From NCBI GenBank assembly GCA_027491235.1, contig JAIXWO010000022.1, positions 842,102-906,101 on the forward strand: a stretch of 64,000 nucleotides of DNA, written 5' to 3'. Positions 45,456 through 53,772 of the stretch are shown here, piece by piece. The DNA comes from Sphingomonadales bacterium (GTDB lineage: Bacteria > Pseudomonadota > Alphaproteobacteria > Sphingomonadales > Sphingomonadaceae). Below the pieces are notes generated by a model. It was not told the origin of the DNA and searched no databases. It saw nothing but the letters and a program-made list of their open reading frames with translations. A program made the position numbers and the translations under genes. The stretch's first letter is position 1; each line of letters begins with the position of its first letter.

Positions 45456-46399
45456 TGGCAGAACTTCCCACCTCGCCAACGCCCACTCTGACGGCGATCT
45501 ATGCCGCATACGAAAACCGCCAGGGTGACGGCTTTCGCGAACATCTCGGCGCATCGCTGATCGGCAAGCCGTGCTCCCGGGCCCTGTGGTTCGATTTCCG
45601 CTGGGTCACGCCTTCGCGCTTTTCCGGCCGCATGCTTCGCCTGTTCGAGACCGGGCAGCGCGAGGAAGACCGGATCGTCGCCAACCTGCGCTCGACCGGC
45701 GCCACCGTGCTGGAGGTCGATCCCGAGACCGGCCGCCAGTTCAGGGTTGAAGCTCATGGTGGCCATTTCGGCGGTTCGCTCGATGGTGCTGCCTTGGGGC
45801 TGCTTGAAGCACCGAAGACCTGGCACGTGGTCGAGTTCAAGACGCACTCGGTCAAGAGCTTCGCGGACCTCGTTGCCAAGGGCGTGGTCAAATCGAAGCC
45901 CCAGCACGCGGCGCAGATGCAGATCTACATGCACCTGACCGGGCTGACCCGCGCCATGTACGTCGCGGTCTGCAAGGATACAGATGCGCTGCATATCGAA
46001 CGGATCGAGGCCGATCCTGCCGAGGCGACCCGGCTGCTCGACAAGGCCGAGCGCATCATCGGCGCGCAGCATCCGCCTGCCAGGATCAGCGAAGATCCGA
46101 CCTGGTTCGAGTGCCGCATGTGCTCGCACCATGCGGCCTGCCACGCTGGCGAAGCAGCTGCGTTGAACTGCCGGACCTGCCTGCATTCCACGCCGGTGGA
46201 CGGGGGTTGGCACTGCGCCCGCCACGATCGCAGGCTTGAGCCCCAGGACCAGCGCCGCGCCTGCGCCCGCCATCTCTTCATCCCCGATCTCGTGCCCGGA
46301 ACCGTCACCGACGCCGGCGAGGACTTCGTCGCCTACCGCATGGCCGACGGCTCCGACTGGCTGAACGACGCCCGCCAGAAGGAGAGCGCACATGCTTAA
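45455..46399 (+). CDS. Cas4/RecB-like PD-(D/E)XK exonuclease
   Basis: A 314-aa nuclease-like protein. GKPCSRALWFDFRWV is a conserved N-terminal marker, D in GGSLDGAALGLLEAP and E-x-K in HVVEFKTHSVK form the catalytic triad, and the cysteines of CRMCSHHAACHAG plus CRTCLHSTPVDGGWHC may hold an iron-sulfur or zinc cluster. This is the arrangement of the phage Cas4/RecB-type exonucleases. With the RecA-like ATPase and DUF669 protein it makes a recombination set. Start and stop overlap neighbours. Confidence 0.8.
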   Translation: MAELPTSPTPTLTAIYAAYENRQGDGFREHLGASLIGKPCSRALWFDFRWVTPSRFSGRMLRLFETGQREEDRIVANLRSTGATVLEVDPETGRQFRVEAHGGHFGGSLDGAALGLLEAPKTWHVVEFKTHSVKSFADLVAKGVVKSKPQHAAQMQIYMHLTGLTRAMYVAVCKDTDALHIERIEADPAEATRLLDKAERIIGAQHPPARISEDPTWFECRMCSHHAACHAGEAAALNCRTCLHSTPVDGGWHCARHDRRLEPQDQRRACARHLFIPDLVPGTVTDAGEDFVAYRMADGSDWLNDARQKESAHA

Positions 46400-48137
46400 G
46401 CTCCGTCCCTACCAGCAGTCGGCAATCGCCGCGATCTACAGCTACTTCGAAGACAAGAACGGCAATCCTCTGGTCGTCATCCCGACTGCGGGCGGCAAAA
46501 GTCTGGTCATGGCCTCGTTCATTGACGGGGTACTCAAGGCCTGGCCGGACCAGCGCATTCTGATCATCACCCATGTCCGCGAGCTGATCGCCCAGAACCA
46601 TGCTGAGATGCTGGGGCTTTGGCCTGAAGCACCCGCCGGGATCTACTCGGCAGGGCTCGGCCGCCGGGATGCCGATGCGCGCATCCTGTTTGCCGGCATC
46701 CAGTCGATCCACCGCCGCCCCGCGGAAATCGGCCACTGCGATCTGATCCTGATCGACGAGGCCCATCTCATCCCGGGCAATGCCAGCACAATGTACCGGC
46801 GCTTCCTCGACGCGATGAAGCGGATCAACCCGAAGCTGAAGGTAATCGGGCTGACGGCAACACCCTATCGCCTGGACTCCGGGATGCTCCACGAAGGGGA
46901 GAACGCGCTGTTCTCCGACATCGCCTACGAGGTGTCGGTCAGGGACCTCATCATGGCAGGCTACCTCAGCCCACTCATGTCCAAGCAGCCGCAGACCAAG
47001 TTTGATGTGACCGGGGTCGGCTCGCGCGGGGGCGAGTTCATCGCCCGTGATCTCGAGAAGGCGGTCGACCAGGACGCAATCACCCGGGCCGCCGTTGGGG
47101 AAATCATCGCCTACGGCAAGGACCGGAAGTCGTGGCTCGCCTTCTGCTCGGGCGTCAGTCACGCAACCCATGTCGCAGAGGAGTTCCGCCGCTGCGGGAT
47201 CAGCTGCGCGACCATCTTCGGCGACACCCCCAAGGACGAGCGCGACCGCATCATTGCGGAGTTCAAGGCCGGCAAGATCCGCGCGCTGGCTTCAATGGGG
47301 GTGCTGACCACCGGCTTCAACGCCCCGGCCGTGGACCTGATCGCCATGCTTCGCCCGACCAAGTCGGCCGGGCTTTACGTCCAGATGGCAGGGCGCGGTA
47401 CGCGGCTTGCGCAAGGCAAGGACAACTGTCTCGTCCTGGACTTCGCCGGAAACGTGAAACGTCACGGTCCGATCGATCTCGTGAAGCCGAAGCGGCCGGG
47501 TTCGGGCGATGGTGATGCGCCGGTCAAGGTCTGCCCCGAGTGCGAGAGCATCGTGGCCGCTGCCGCGCTGGAATGCCCTGATTGCGGTTACATCTTCCCG
47601 GCCCGCAAGGTGAAACTGGCGCCCACCGCATCGACACTGGCCGTGCTTTCGTCTGGCAAGCCCAAGCGTCCGGAATGGTTGCAGGTCTCCAACGTCACCT
47701 ACCAGCGCCATGAAAAGCCGGGTGGCCGCCCTTCGCTCAAGGTCACTTATCAGTGCGGCCTTGGCTGGCACCACGAGTGGATCTGTCTCGAGCACACTGG
47801 CTACCCCCGCACCAAGGCCGAAGCATGGTGGCGTGAACGGGCGCCGGGCATTCCTGTGCCGCGCTCGGTCTATGCGGCTCTGCAGCTGGTTCACCGTCTG
47901 CGCCGCCCCAGCCACATCGCTGTGCGTCCGTCCGGCAACTACACCGAAATCACCAAGGCAAGGTTCGACACATGCCATACGCCAACCCCGGGCTCTGCTC
48001 CGTCTGCCATCGCGAACCCCGCGGCTTCGGCTGGTTCGTCCCGCACTACCGGGTCTCCGATCCCCGCCGGGACGAAAGCCGCAAATATCTTTGCAGCCGC
48101 GTCTGCCAGGACCTCTGTCACCGGAGGCAGGGCATGA
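46392..48137 (+). CDS. Superfamily 2 DEAH helicase, phage replication
   Basis: A 581-aa helicase: RPYQQSAIAAIYSYFEDKNG, Walker A-like TAGGKS (33-38), DEAH, LTATPYRL, the C-terminal lobe with VLTTGFNAPAVDLIAM and QMAGRGTRLAQGKDN, followed by a zinc-ribbon (CPECES, CPDCGY) and a beta-rich tail (RPEWLQVSNVTYQRHE). The last 55 residues overlap the next gene by 166 bp in another frame and look low-complexity, so the real end may have been earlier. The start overlaps the exonuclease stop. Confidence 0.85.
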   Translation: MLKLRPYQQSAIAAIYSYFEDKNGNPLVVIPTAGGKSLVMASFIDGVLKAWPDQRILIITHVRELIAQNHAEMLGLWPEAPAGIYSAGLGRRDADARILFAGIQSIHRRPAEIGHCDLILIDEAHLIPGNASTMYRRFLDAMKRINPKLKVIGLTATPYRLDSGMLHEGENALFSDIAYEVSVRDLIMAGYLSPLMSKQPQTKFDVTGVGSRGGEFIARDLEKAVDQDAITRAAVGEIIAYGKDRKSWLAFCSGVSHATHVAEEFRRCGISCATIFGDTPKDERDRIIAEFKAGKIRALASMGVLTTGFNAPAVDLIAMLRPTKSAGLYVQMAGRGTRLAQGKDNCLVLDFAGNVKRHGPIDLVKPKRPGSGDGDAPVKVCPECESIVAAAALECPDCGYIFPARKVKLAPTASTLAVLSSGKPKRPEWLQVSNVTYQRHEKPGGRPSLKVTYQCGLGWHHEWICLEHTGYPRTKAEAWWRERAPGIPVPRSVYAALQLVHRLRRPSHIAVRPSGNYTEITKARFDTCHTPTPGSAPSAIANPAASAGSSRTTGSPIPAGTKAANIFAAASARTSVTGGRA

Positions 48138-48334
48138 TCAACACCAGCCGCAACGAACAGGCAGCTATGGTCAAAGGCGGACAGGCTGGCGGCCGGTTCC
48201 TCGAACAGATCGGCAAGACCGACCTTGCAACCCTCAGCGATGCTGAGTGGGCAGGCTTCGTGGAGCACCTGGTCACGGGCTACTGTGACCACCTGCGCGA
48301 GCTCGCCGCCGACATGTCGGAGTGCCCGTTCTGA
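47972..48334 (+). CDS. Cys-rich phage protein (DUF6511-like)
   Basis: A 120-aa protein. Its N-terminal half has CSVCHREPRGFGWFVPHYRV and CSRVCQDLCHRRQG, a zinc-binding cysteine arrangement; the C-terminal part is helical (MVKGGQAGGRFLEQIGKTDL, GFVEHLVTGYCDHLREL). It overlaps the helicase end by 166 bp and the primase by one base. Phage genes of this kind usually sit between helicase and primase. Confidence 0.7.
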   Translation: MPYANPGLCSVCHREPRGFGWFVPHYRVSDPRRDESRKYLCSRVCQDLCHRRQGMINTSRNEQAAMVKGGQAGGRFLEQIGKTDLATLSDAEWAGFVEHLVTGYCDHLRELAADMSECPF

Positions 48335-50616
48335 TGAGCACGTCCTTCATGGCGCGCCATGGCTCGCGCCTTCTGGCCAACGGCTATACCATCCTGCCCA
48401 TCGCGCCCGGCGGCAAGAAGCCGGGCCGGTACCAGCGCGGCGCATGGGTCGATTACCCCGAATGGAACCGTCATGCCGAGCGGCCGACCACCGAGGTCGA
48501 GGTTTCCACATGGTCTGCATGGCCGGACTGCGGCATTGGTATTGTCGGCGGCGGCGTGGCTGCCGTCGACATCGACATCCTGACCGACCCGGACCTGGCG
48601 CTCCGAATTGAGCAGCTCGCCCGCACCAAGCTGGGCGACACCCCGGCGCTGCGCATCGGCAGGGCTCCAAAACGCCTGCTGGTCTATCGCACCCGTGAGC
48701 CCTTCAGGGGTATCCGGCGCGCGCCGATCGAGGTGCTGTGTCTGGGCCAGCAGTTCGTGGCTTACGCGGTTCACCCGGATACCGGACAACCCTATGCATG
48801 GCCTGAGGACGGGTTGTCCGAGCTTGACCTCGAAAGCCTGCCGGTCATCGATGCAGAGATGGCCGCAGCGTTTATGGAGGAGGCACTGGCGCTGGTCCCG
48901 CCTGAACTGCGGCCAACCAGTCTGTCGTCGGTCACTGCCAGCACCCCGGCAGTTCCGGCGCACGCCCAGGTCGGAACGCGGGACGCGATCGCTGCCGCGC
49001 TCGAGCATCTGCCCAACAGCGACCTCGATTACGATAGCTGGGTGCGAATTGGCATGGCTATCAAGGGTGCCCTTGGAGATGACGGCAAGGAAATGTTCAC
49101 GGGCTGGTCGGCTCAGGCTGCCAAGAACGTCGAGGCGGCGACCGAAAAGGCCTGGGGCAGCTTTCGTCCTGACCGGATCGGCGCCGGCACCATCTACCAC
49201 CTCGCCATGGAGCGCGGCTGGAAGCCGGATCCCGGCATGGTTCTCGACGGCAGCCACACCCCTGATGAAAACCACCCGGCGTCCGGCCTGCTGGCCCGTC
49301 TCGATACGACGCTCTCGGTAGATTGTGATGTGCCGCAGCCGAAGTTTGCGCTGACGATCCCAGGCGGGCTGGTCGGCAAGCTGACCGATTACATGCTGTC
49401 AACCGCTCGCCGGCCTCAGCCGCTGCTGTCGCTTGGCGCCAGTCTCTGCGCAATCGGCGCGCTCATGGGGCGGCTTTACCGCACGGAGAGCAACCTGCGC
49501 TCCAACCTCTATGTGGTCGGCATCGCGGACAGCGGATCGGGCAAGAACCATTCGCGCGAGATCATCAACGAGGTGCTGTTCGAGGCCGGGCTTGCGAACC
49601 ACCTAGGCGGCAACAAGATCGCGTCCGGCGCGGGGCTGCTGACCGCCTTGCATCGCCAGCCCGCGATCCTGTTCCAGATCGACGAGTTCGGCATGTTTCT
49701 CTCGGCAGCGGCAGACCGCAAACGCAGCCCGCGCCATATCACCGAGATCCTCGACAATATGACCGAGCTATACACCTCGGCCGGCGGGATCTTCCTGGGC
49801 GCGGAATACGCCAATCGCGACGGCACCAATGAGCGGCGCGACATCGTCCAGCCTTGCCTGAGTGTATATGGCACGACGACCCCCATGCACTTCTGGGGCG
49901 CGCTGCAAGGGGCGAACGTGGTGGATGGCTCGCTCGCCCGCTTCCTGATCCTGCCCAGTGACGAGGACTATCCGGACGAAAACGTCGCCGTCGGGCTTCG
50001 CACCCCGCCACCGGACCTGATCGCCGGCTTGCAACTGCTGGCGTCTGGTCCCGGGCAGCAGCGCGGTAATCTCACCGGCACGACCTCGGGGCCGCAGACC
50101 GCTGTGGTGCTGACCACGGTGCCGATGACCGATGAGGCGCGTGCCCGTTTCAAGGCGCTGAGCGGGGAGCTGACCGGCGAATTGCGGGCGGCTGCGGGCA
50201 CGGCCTTTACAGCTATCCTTGCGCGCATCGGTGAGATCGCCCTGAAGCTCGCGCTTATCGTGGCGGTAGGTAATGATCCGGTGGCACCCGTCATCACGAT
50301 CGATGATGCGGACTGGGCTATCGCTTTCGTGCGTCATTACGCGCAGCGGGCAATGGAGGCGGTGGACCGCCATGTCGCTGATACCGAGACCGAGGCTCAC
50401 CTGAAACGGCTGCGTGAACTGATCCGGGCAGCCGGTGCCAAGGGCATCACCAAGTCTGAACTGACCCGCGGCTCCCAGTGGCTCAAATCCCGGGACCGCG
50501 ACGATATCGTCCAGACCCTGATCGAGAGCGGTGACGTGACGACGGGCATGCGCAGCTCGGCCACGCGTCAGGCCATGGTTTACAGACTGGCGCCTAGGCG
50601 GAGTTCGGCCGCTTAG
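48334..50616 (+). CDS. Bifunctional primase-polymerase with helicase-like domain
   Basis: A 760-aa protein. The N-terminal prim-pol domain (1-170) has GYTILPIAPGGKKPGRYQRG and the metal-binding GGGVAAVDIDIL. A helicase-like ATPase domain of the DUF3987 type follows: VVGIADSGSGKNHSRE contains the P-loop, then AILFQIDEFGMFLSAAAD and AEYANRDGTNERRD. The C-terminal part is helical and ends in a winged-helix-like stretch (RAAGAKGITKSELTRGSQW). Together these would prime and unwind the phage replication fork. Confidence 0.85.
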   Translation: MSTSFMARHGSRLLANGYTILPIAPGGKKPGRYQRGAWVDYPEWNRHAERPTTEVEVSTWSAWPDCGIGIVGGGVAAVDIDILTDPDLALRIEQLARTKLGDTPALRIGRAPKRLLVYRTREPFRGIRRAPIEVLCLGQQFVAYAVHPDTGQPYAWPEDGLSELDLESLPVIDAEMAAAFMEEALALVPPELRPTSLSSVTASTPAVPAHAQVGTRDAIAAALEHLPNSDLDYDSWVRIGMAIKGALGDDGKEMFTGWSAQAAKNVEAATEKAWGSFRPDRIGAGTIYHLAMERGWKPDPGMVLDGSHTPDENHPASGLLARLDTTLSVDCDVPQPKFALTIPGGLVGKLTDYMLSTARRPQPLLSLGASLCAIGALMGRLYRTESNLRSNLYVVGIADSGSGKNHSREIINEVLFEAGLANHLGGNKIASGAGLLTALHRQPAILFQIDEFGMFLSAAADRKRSPRHITEILDNMTELYTSAGGIFLGAEYANRDGTNERRDIVQPCLSVYGTTTPMHFWGALQGANVVDGSLARFLILPSDEDYPDENVAVGLRTPPPDLIAGLQLLASGPGQQRGNLTGTTSGPQTAVVLTTVPMTDEARARFKALSGELTGELRAAAGTAFTAILARIGEIALKLALIVAVGNDPVAPVITIDDADWAIAFVRHYAQRAMEAVDRHVADTETEAHLKRLRELIRAAGAKGITKSELTRGSQWLKSRDRDDIVQTLIESGDVTTGMRSSATRQAMVYRLAPRRSSAA

Positions 50617-51022
50617 CCCGAGGTAGCATATGCCACGCCTAATGTTTCAGGAGCCCAGAATAGCTCAAATGCAAGATTCACCCCTTCAACCCTATGGATA
50701 TGCTGGAGAAAATCGAGATCCGGAGATGTTTCAATCTTTCAAGGGGTGCCCTGTATTTACCCTCGCGTACGCGCGCGCTTAAAAGTTAGAGAGGTAACCC
50801 CTAGAAAGATTGAATAATTGAAAGATTATATATTACCTAGGAATCACAAGGGCTTGAGCGGCCAAATGTTTCAATCGGCCTGCTTGAAGAAATAGAAAGA
50901 TCTCGGACGGCGCCCCCCGTCCAGATGACGACCTGACCAGACCCGCTTCGGGTTCGGGCGAGCTGCCAGCCTTCACCGGCCCAAGCCTCGCCCCGACCGC
51001 CCCACACGAAGAGGAGGTCGTC
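50617..51022. other. AT-rich intergenic region with an 18-bp inverted repeat (possible replication origin)
   Basis: About 400 bp with no gene. TTCAATCTTTCAAGGGGT (50730-50747) and the reverse complement of 50797-50814 match at 17 of 18 positions, flanking a 49-bp centre with alternating CG steps. GAAAGATT words recur at 50804 and 50820, TTTCAATC at 50729 and 50869. The run AAAGATTATATATTA (50821-50835) is the most AT-rich spot. It lies directly after the primase, a usual place for a replication origin or regulatory operator. Confidence 0.5.
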
Positions 51023-51562
51023 ATGACCCTGCCTGAAATGCAGGCTGTTGCCTGCCCCAATCCGGCTCAAGCCAACGTCGGCGGAACGATCCGTCGCGGA
51101 GCCGTTCTTTCCCTAGATCTCGGCACCAGCGCCGGCTGGGCCCTCCAGTCTCCCGATGGTCACATCAGCACCGGGACGGTGACGCTGAAGCACACCCGCT
51201 ACGACGGCGGCGGCATGCGCTACCTGCGTTTCCGACGCTGGCTCGAGCAGCTTGATCTCGATGCGGGGCCAATCGAGGCGATCTACTTCGAGGAAGTCCG
51301 CCGCCACGCAGGGACCGACGCGGCCCATGTCTACGGCGGTCTGCTGAGCATGCTGACCGCGTGGTGCGAAGAGCATCTGGTAGCCTATCAGGGCGTGCCG
51401 GTCGGCACGATCAAGCGGTTCATCACTGGCAAAGGCAATGCCGACAAGGCAGCTGTCATCGCGGCAGTCCAGGCAAAGGGCTTCGCGCCTGCCGACGACA
51501 ACGAGGCTGACGCCATCGCGATCCTGCTCTGGGCCATCGAGACCCGTGGAGGTGTCCGGTGA
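51023..51562 (+). CDS. RuvC-like Holliday junction resolvase (phage)
   Basis: A 179-aa RNase H-fold nuclease. Acidic residues: D32 in VLSLDLGTSAGWALQ, E90/E91 in IYFEEVRRHAGTDA and a late DDNEADAIAIL motif, as in RuvC-type resolvases. It would resolve branched DNA during replication or packaging. The GAGGAGG ribosome-binding site is strong. The stop overlaps the next start by 4 bp. Confidence 0.8.
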   Translation: MTLPEMQAVACPNPAQANVGGTIRRGAVLSLDLGTSAGWALQSPDGHISTGTVTLKHTRYDGGGMRYLRFRRWLEQLDLDAGPIEAIYFEEVRRHAGTDAAHVYGGLLSMLTAWCEEHLVAYQGVPVGTIKRFITGKGNADKAAVIAAVQAKGFAPADDNEADAIAILLWAIETRGGVR

Positions 51563-51828
51563 GCGCGGCCGGTTTCCTGAAGCGCGTGGCGCAGGTGATC
51601 GAAGATCGCGGTGCTGCCTATGGCGATCCCAAGACCCAGATGGAGGCGATCGCCCGGCGCTGGTCGATCACCCTCGGCACGCCCGTCACCGCCCAGCAGG
51701 TGGCGCTGTGCATGATCGACCTGAAACTGGCGCGGCTCGCCCATGACCCCCACTATGCCGACGGTCCGATCGATGTGGTCGGCTATGCGGCGCTCATTCC
51801 GGAGATCATCCGTGGCTCGCGGTCGTAA
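51559..51828 (+). CDS. DUF6378-like small phage protein
   Basis: An 89-aa protein. RGAAYGDPKTQMEAIARRW is the characteristic segment; QQVALCMIDLKLARLAHDPH follows. It starts at a GTG overlapping the resolvase stop. Function unknown. Confidence 0.65.
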   Translation: MSAAGFLKRVAQVIEDRGAAYGDPKTQMEAIARRWSITLGTPVTAQQVALCMIDLKLARLAHDPHYADGPIDVVGYAALIPEIIRGSRS

Positions 51829-52411
51829 GCGCAAGGCGGGCCGCCGCCACCCCTGCGGTAAGCTGGTGCAGCCGGGCAAAACTGAGACTCTCCGGGAAGT
51901 CACGGCCACGGTTCTGGATGCCCGCCAGCGTCAGTACGGCGTCACCGCGAGGCAGGCCAAGGACGAACGGCTGGGTTCCGCGATCGGACGGCTGGCATTC
52001 GCCGGCAAGATCACGGCTGAGCAATTGGCTGCAGCCGAGCTCTTCGGTGATCTGATGGCCCGCAACCGTGCGGTCATGGGGCTGCCGCCCATCCACCCGC
52101 ATTCAGCAAGCGGCTTGCTACTCGACGAGGGGATCTTCGGTCGCAGCACCGCCGAGCTCGATCCGGACTACGTCGAGAAGATCCGCAAGAGGGCAGCAGC
52201 GGCGCTCCTGATGCTGCAGACTGCTGACCACGATGCCTCCGGGACGACAGGACGCCGACCAAGCGTGCTCGTCCATGCGGTGGTCTGCTATGAAGTTGAT
52301 GCGGCAAACTGGGGCACGGCGGATCTCCGCAACCTGGAGCATGGTCTGGAAGCGCTCATCACTCTGTTCGGCATCGATCGGGGCCGTTCGACGCCAGTAT
52401 CGTCCGCCTAG
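51812..52411 (+). CDS. Phage protein, unknown
   Basis: A 199-aa protein with a strongly basic N-terminus (VARGRKRKAGRRHPCGKLV). The GTG at 51812 is chosen because GGAG lies seven bases upstream; it overlaps the preceding gene by 17 bp. AEQLAAAELFGDLMARNRAV and EHGLEALITLFGIDRGRST are helical. No domain recognised. It may be DNA-binding. Confidence 0.55.
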   Translation: MARGRKRKAGRRHPCGKLVQPGKTETLREVTATVLDARQRQYGVTARQAKDERLGSAIGRLAFAGKITAEQLAAAELFGDLMARNRAVMGLPPIHPHSASGLLLDEGIFGRSTAELDPDYVEKIRKRAAAALLMLQTADHDASGTTGRRPSVLVHAVVCYEVDAANWGTADLRNLEHGLEALITLFGIDRGRSTPVSSA

Positions 52412-52414
52412 CGG

Positions 52415-52445
52415 TTGACATAACAAACTGTGATTAAACGATAAA
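52415..52445 (+). promoter_or_regulatory. Possible sigma-70 promoter upstream of HNH gene
   Basis: TTGACA (52415-52420) lies in an AT-rich patch, 17 bp before ACGATA and 19 bp before GATAAA, both weak -10 candidates. It follows the unknown 199-aa gene and would drive the late operon. Confidence 0.35.
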
Positions 52446-52564
52446 AATGAATTTCAGCATTGACGAGAGCATTGCGCTCATGTAAATGTTTCCGAAATAT
52501 AGAGATGCGAGTTGCGCCCGGGGCTTACCAGCTTCCGGGCGTTTCTCGTTGCAGGCGTTGCGCG

Positions 52565-52831
52565 ATGGCTGAACGACTTCGGGGACGCCAAGCAGTTGCG
52601 CAGCGCCTGCGTCGATTAAGGGCGGAGCCGTTCTGCCGTGATTGCGCCTCTGCCGGGATTGTCCGCGAGGCGACCGTACCTGACCACATCGTGCCGCTAG
52701 CCCGTGGCGGATCGGACGAGGACAGCAACATCCGCTGCCTCTGCGCCGAGTGCCACGCCAAGCGGACTGCCGAACAATTCGGCCAGCGCAGGACGGTCGC
52801 CGTGGGCCCCGACGGGTGGCCGATTGGTTGA
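52565..52831 (+). CDS. HNH endonuclease (packaging-associated)
   Basis: An 88-aa HNH protein. CRDCASAGIVREATVPDHIV carries the first His, GGSDEDSNIRCLCAECHAKR the Asn and last His, with zinc-binding cysteines in two CxxC pairs. Phage HNH enzymes next to terminase genes assist DNA packaging. The start at 52565 is favoured because it begins MAERLRGRQAVAQRLRRL, the usual family N-terminus; an upstream ATG at 52505 is an alternative. Confidence 0.8.
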   Translation: MAERLRGRQAVAQRLRRLRAEPFCRDCASAGIVREATVPDHIVPLARGGSDEDSNIRCLCAECHAKRTAEQFGQRRTVAVGPDGWPIG

Positions 52832-53017
52832 CCAGGCCGGGGGGCGGTTCGAAAGTCTGGGCCCTCGCCGGGGGAAACCGCGCTTGGCCCAAACTTTACG
52901 CAACCGCGAAACTCGGACCGGGGGTCAGATCCCATAAAGTCGATGTTTTCCATCGAATTGACTGGATAGTCGCCGCGATAAGAGCGGTAGTCGCTTCACG
53001 AACACGGAGCGATGCAG

Positions 53018-53380
53018 ATGACCAACTCGACCCTGCCAACTGCCAACGAAGCCTGGGGCTTCTTCGGCACCAGCAGCGCATTCGCCGATGCCGATGCAGC
53101 CTGGGCCATTGCCTTCCCGGCGATTACCAAGGTCACGGTGGGCAGCGCGGAAGGGGTGCGGGATTTCCTCGACAGCCGCCACGGCCGACACTTCGCCGAC
53201 GATGTGCACAACGGCATTCACACCGGGCTTGGCCTTGAAAGGGCCATCGACGCCACCATCACCCGCTGGATGGGCTGGAAGATCGACCGCAACACTGCGC
53301 GGGAACATGGCATTCCAAAGGGCCTGCCTTACCTGACCGGCTTTGTCGGCCTTTACGAGATCATGGCAGACGCACAATGA
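53018..53380 (+). CDS. Phage/element protein, unknown (NEAWGF family)
   Basis: A 120-aa protein. TANEAWGFFGTSSAFADADA, VRDFLDSRHGRHFADDVHNG and RWMGWKIDRNTAREHGIPKG are typical of a family widespread on alphaproteobacterial mobile elements, without known function. The ATG at 53018 is chosen for the GGAG spacing; 53012 is an alternative. It overlaps the next gene by 4 bp. Confidence 0.65.
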   Translation: MTNSTLPTANEAWGFFGTSSAFADADAAWAIAFPAITKVTVGSAEGVRDFLDSRHGRHFADDVHNGIHTGLGLERAIDATITRWMGWKIDRNTAREHGIPKGLPYLTGFVGLYEIMADAQ

Positions 53381-53601
53381 GCGCGGGCATCACCAGCACC
53401 ATCCGCCTTGCGATCCGCACGCTGCCCGAGAACTTCGACCGCAGCCGGATCATCGCGGTGATCGAGACGATCGAACAGGAACTCTACGAGGGCGGCGTTT
53501 ACGCCAGCGCGACCGCAGACAGCATGACGATCGAGATCACGGTCCAGACCGACCAGTTGCTCGACGCAGCGAAGGTGCTGAGCGAGCTCGAACTTATTTG
53601 A
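53377..53601 (+). CDS. Small phage protein, unknown
   Basis: A 74-aa protein (AIRTLPENFDRSRIIAVIET, MTIEITVQTDQLLDAAKVLS). The 4-bp ATGA overlap with the preceding gene supports it as real. No domain recognised. Its stop lies 1 bp before the tRNA on the other strand. Confidence 0.55.
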   Translation: MSAGITSTIRLAIRTLPENFDRSRIIAVIETIEQELYEGGVYASATADSMTIEITVQTDQLLDAAKVLSELELI

Positions 53602-53602
53602 T

Positions 53603-53679
53603 TGGTGGGCCCGGCAGGACTTGAACCCGCGACCTAGCCGTTATGAGCGGCCAGCTCTAACCAACTGAGCTACAGGCCC
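53603..53679 (-). tRNA. tRNA with CAT anticodon, tRNA-Ile2-like (prophage)
   Basis: 77 nt including CCA, minus strand. The 5' acceptor GGGCCTG pairs with CGGGCCC, the D-arm is GCTCAGTTGGTTAGAGC, the anticodon loop CTCATAA carries CAT, and GGTCGCGGGTTCAAGTCC resembles tRNA-Ile2 rather than elongator tRNA-Met. If C34 is lysidinylated it would read AUA; otherwise it would be a Met-type tRNA. It lies opposite in orientation to the surrounding phage genes. Confidence 0.9.
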
Positions 53680-53772
53680 CACCTCCAACGCCCATAGCGG
53701 CTTTCCAACATCGCAAACAAGTGCCGCAAGCCCTTCCGGGCTCCTGCGGCCGAACCCGTTTCAAGGACATCT

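Noticed and set aside
29311-53679. tRNA-Ser and the CAT tRNA as the two ends of one element
   Set aside because: They are unrelated sequences on opposite strands and share no direct repeat, and phage genes continue past the second tRNA.
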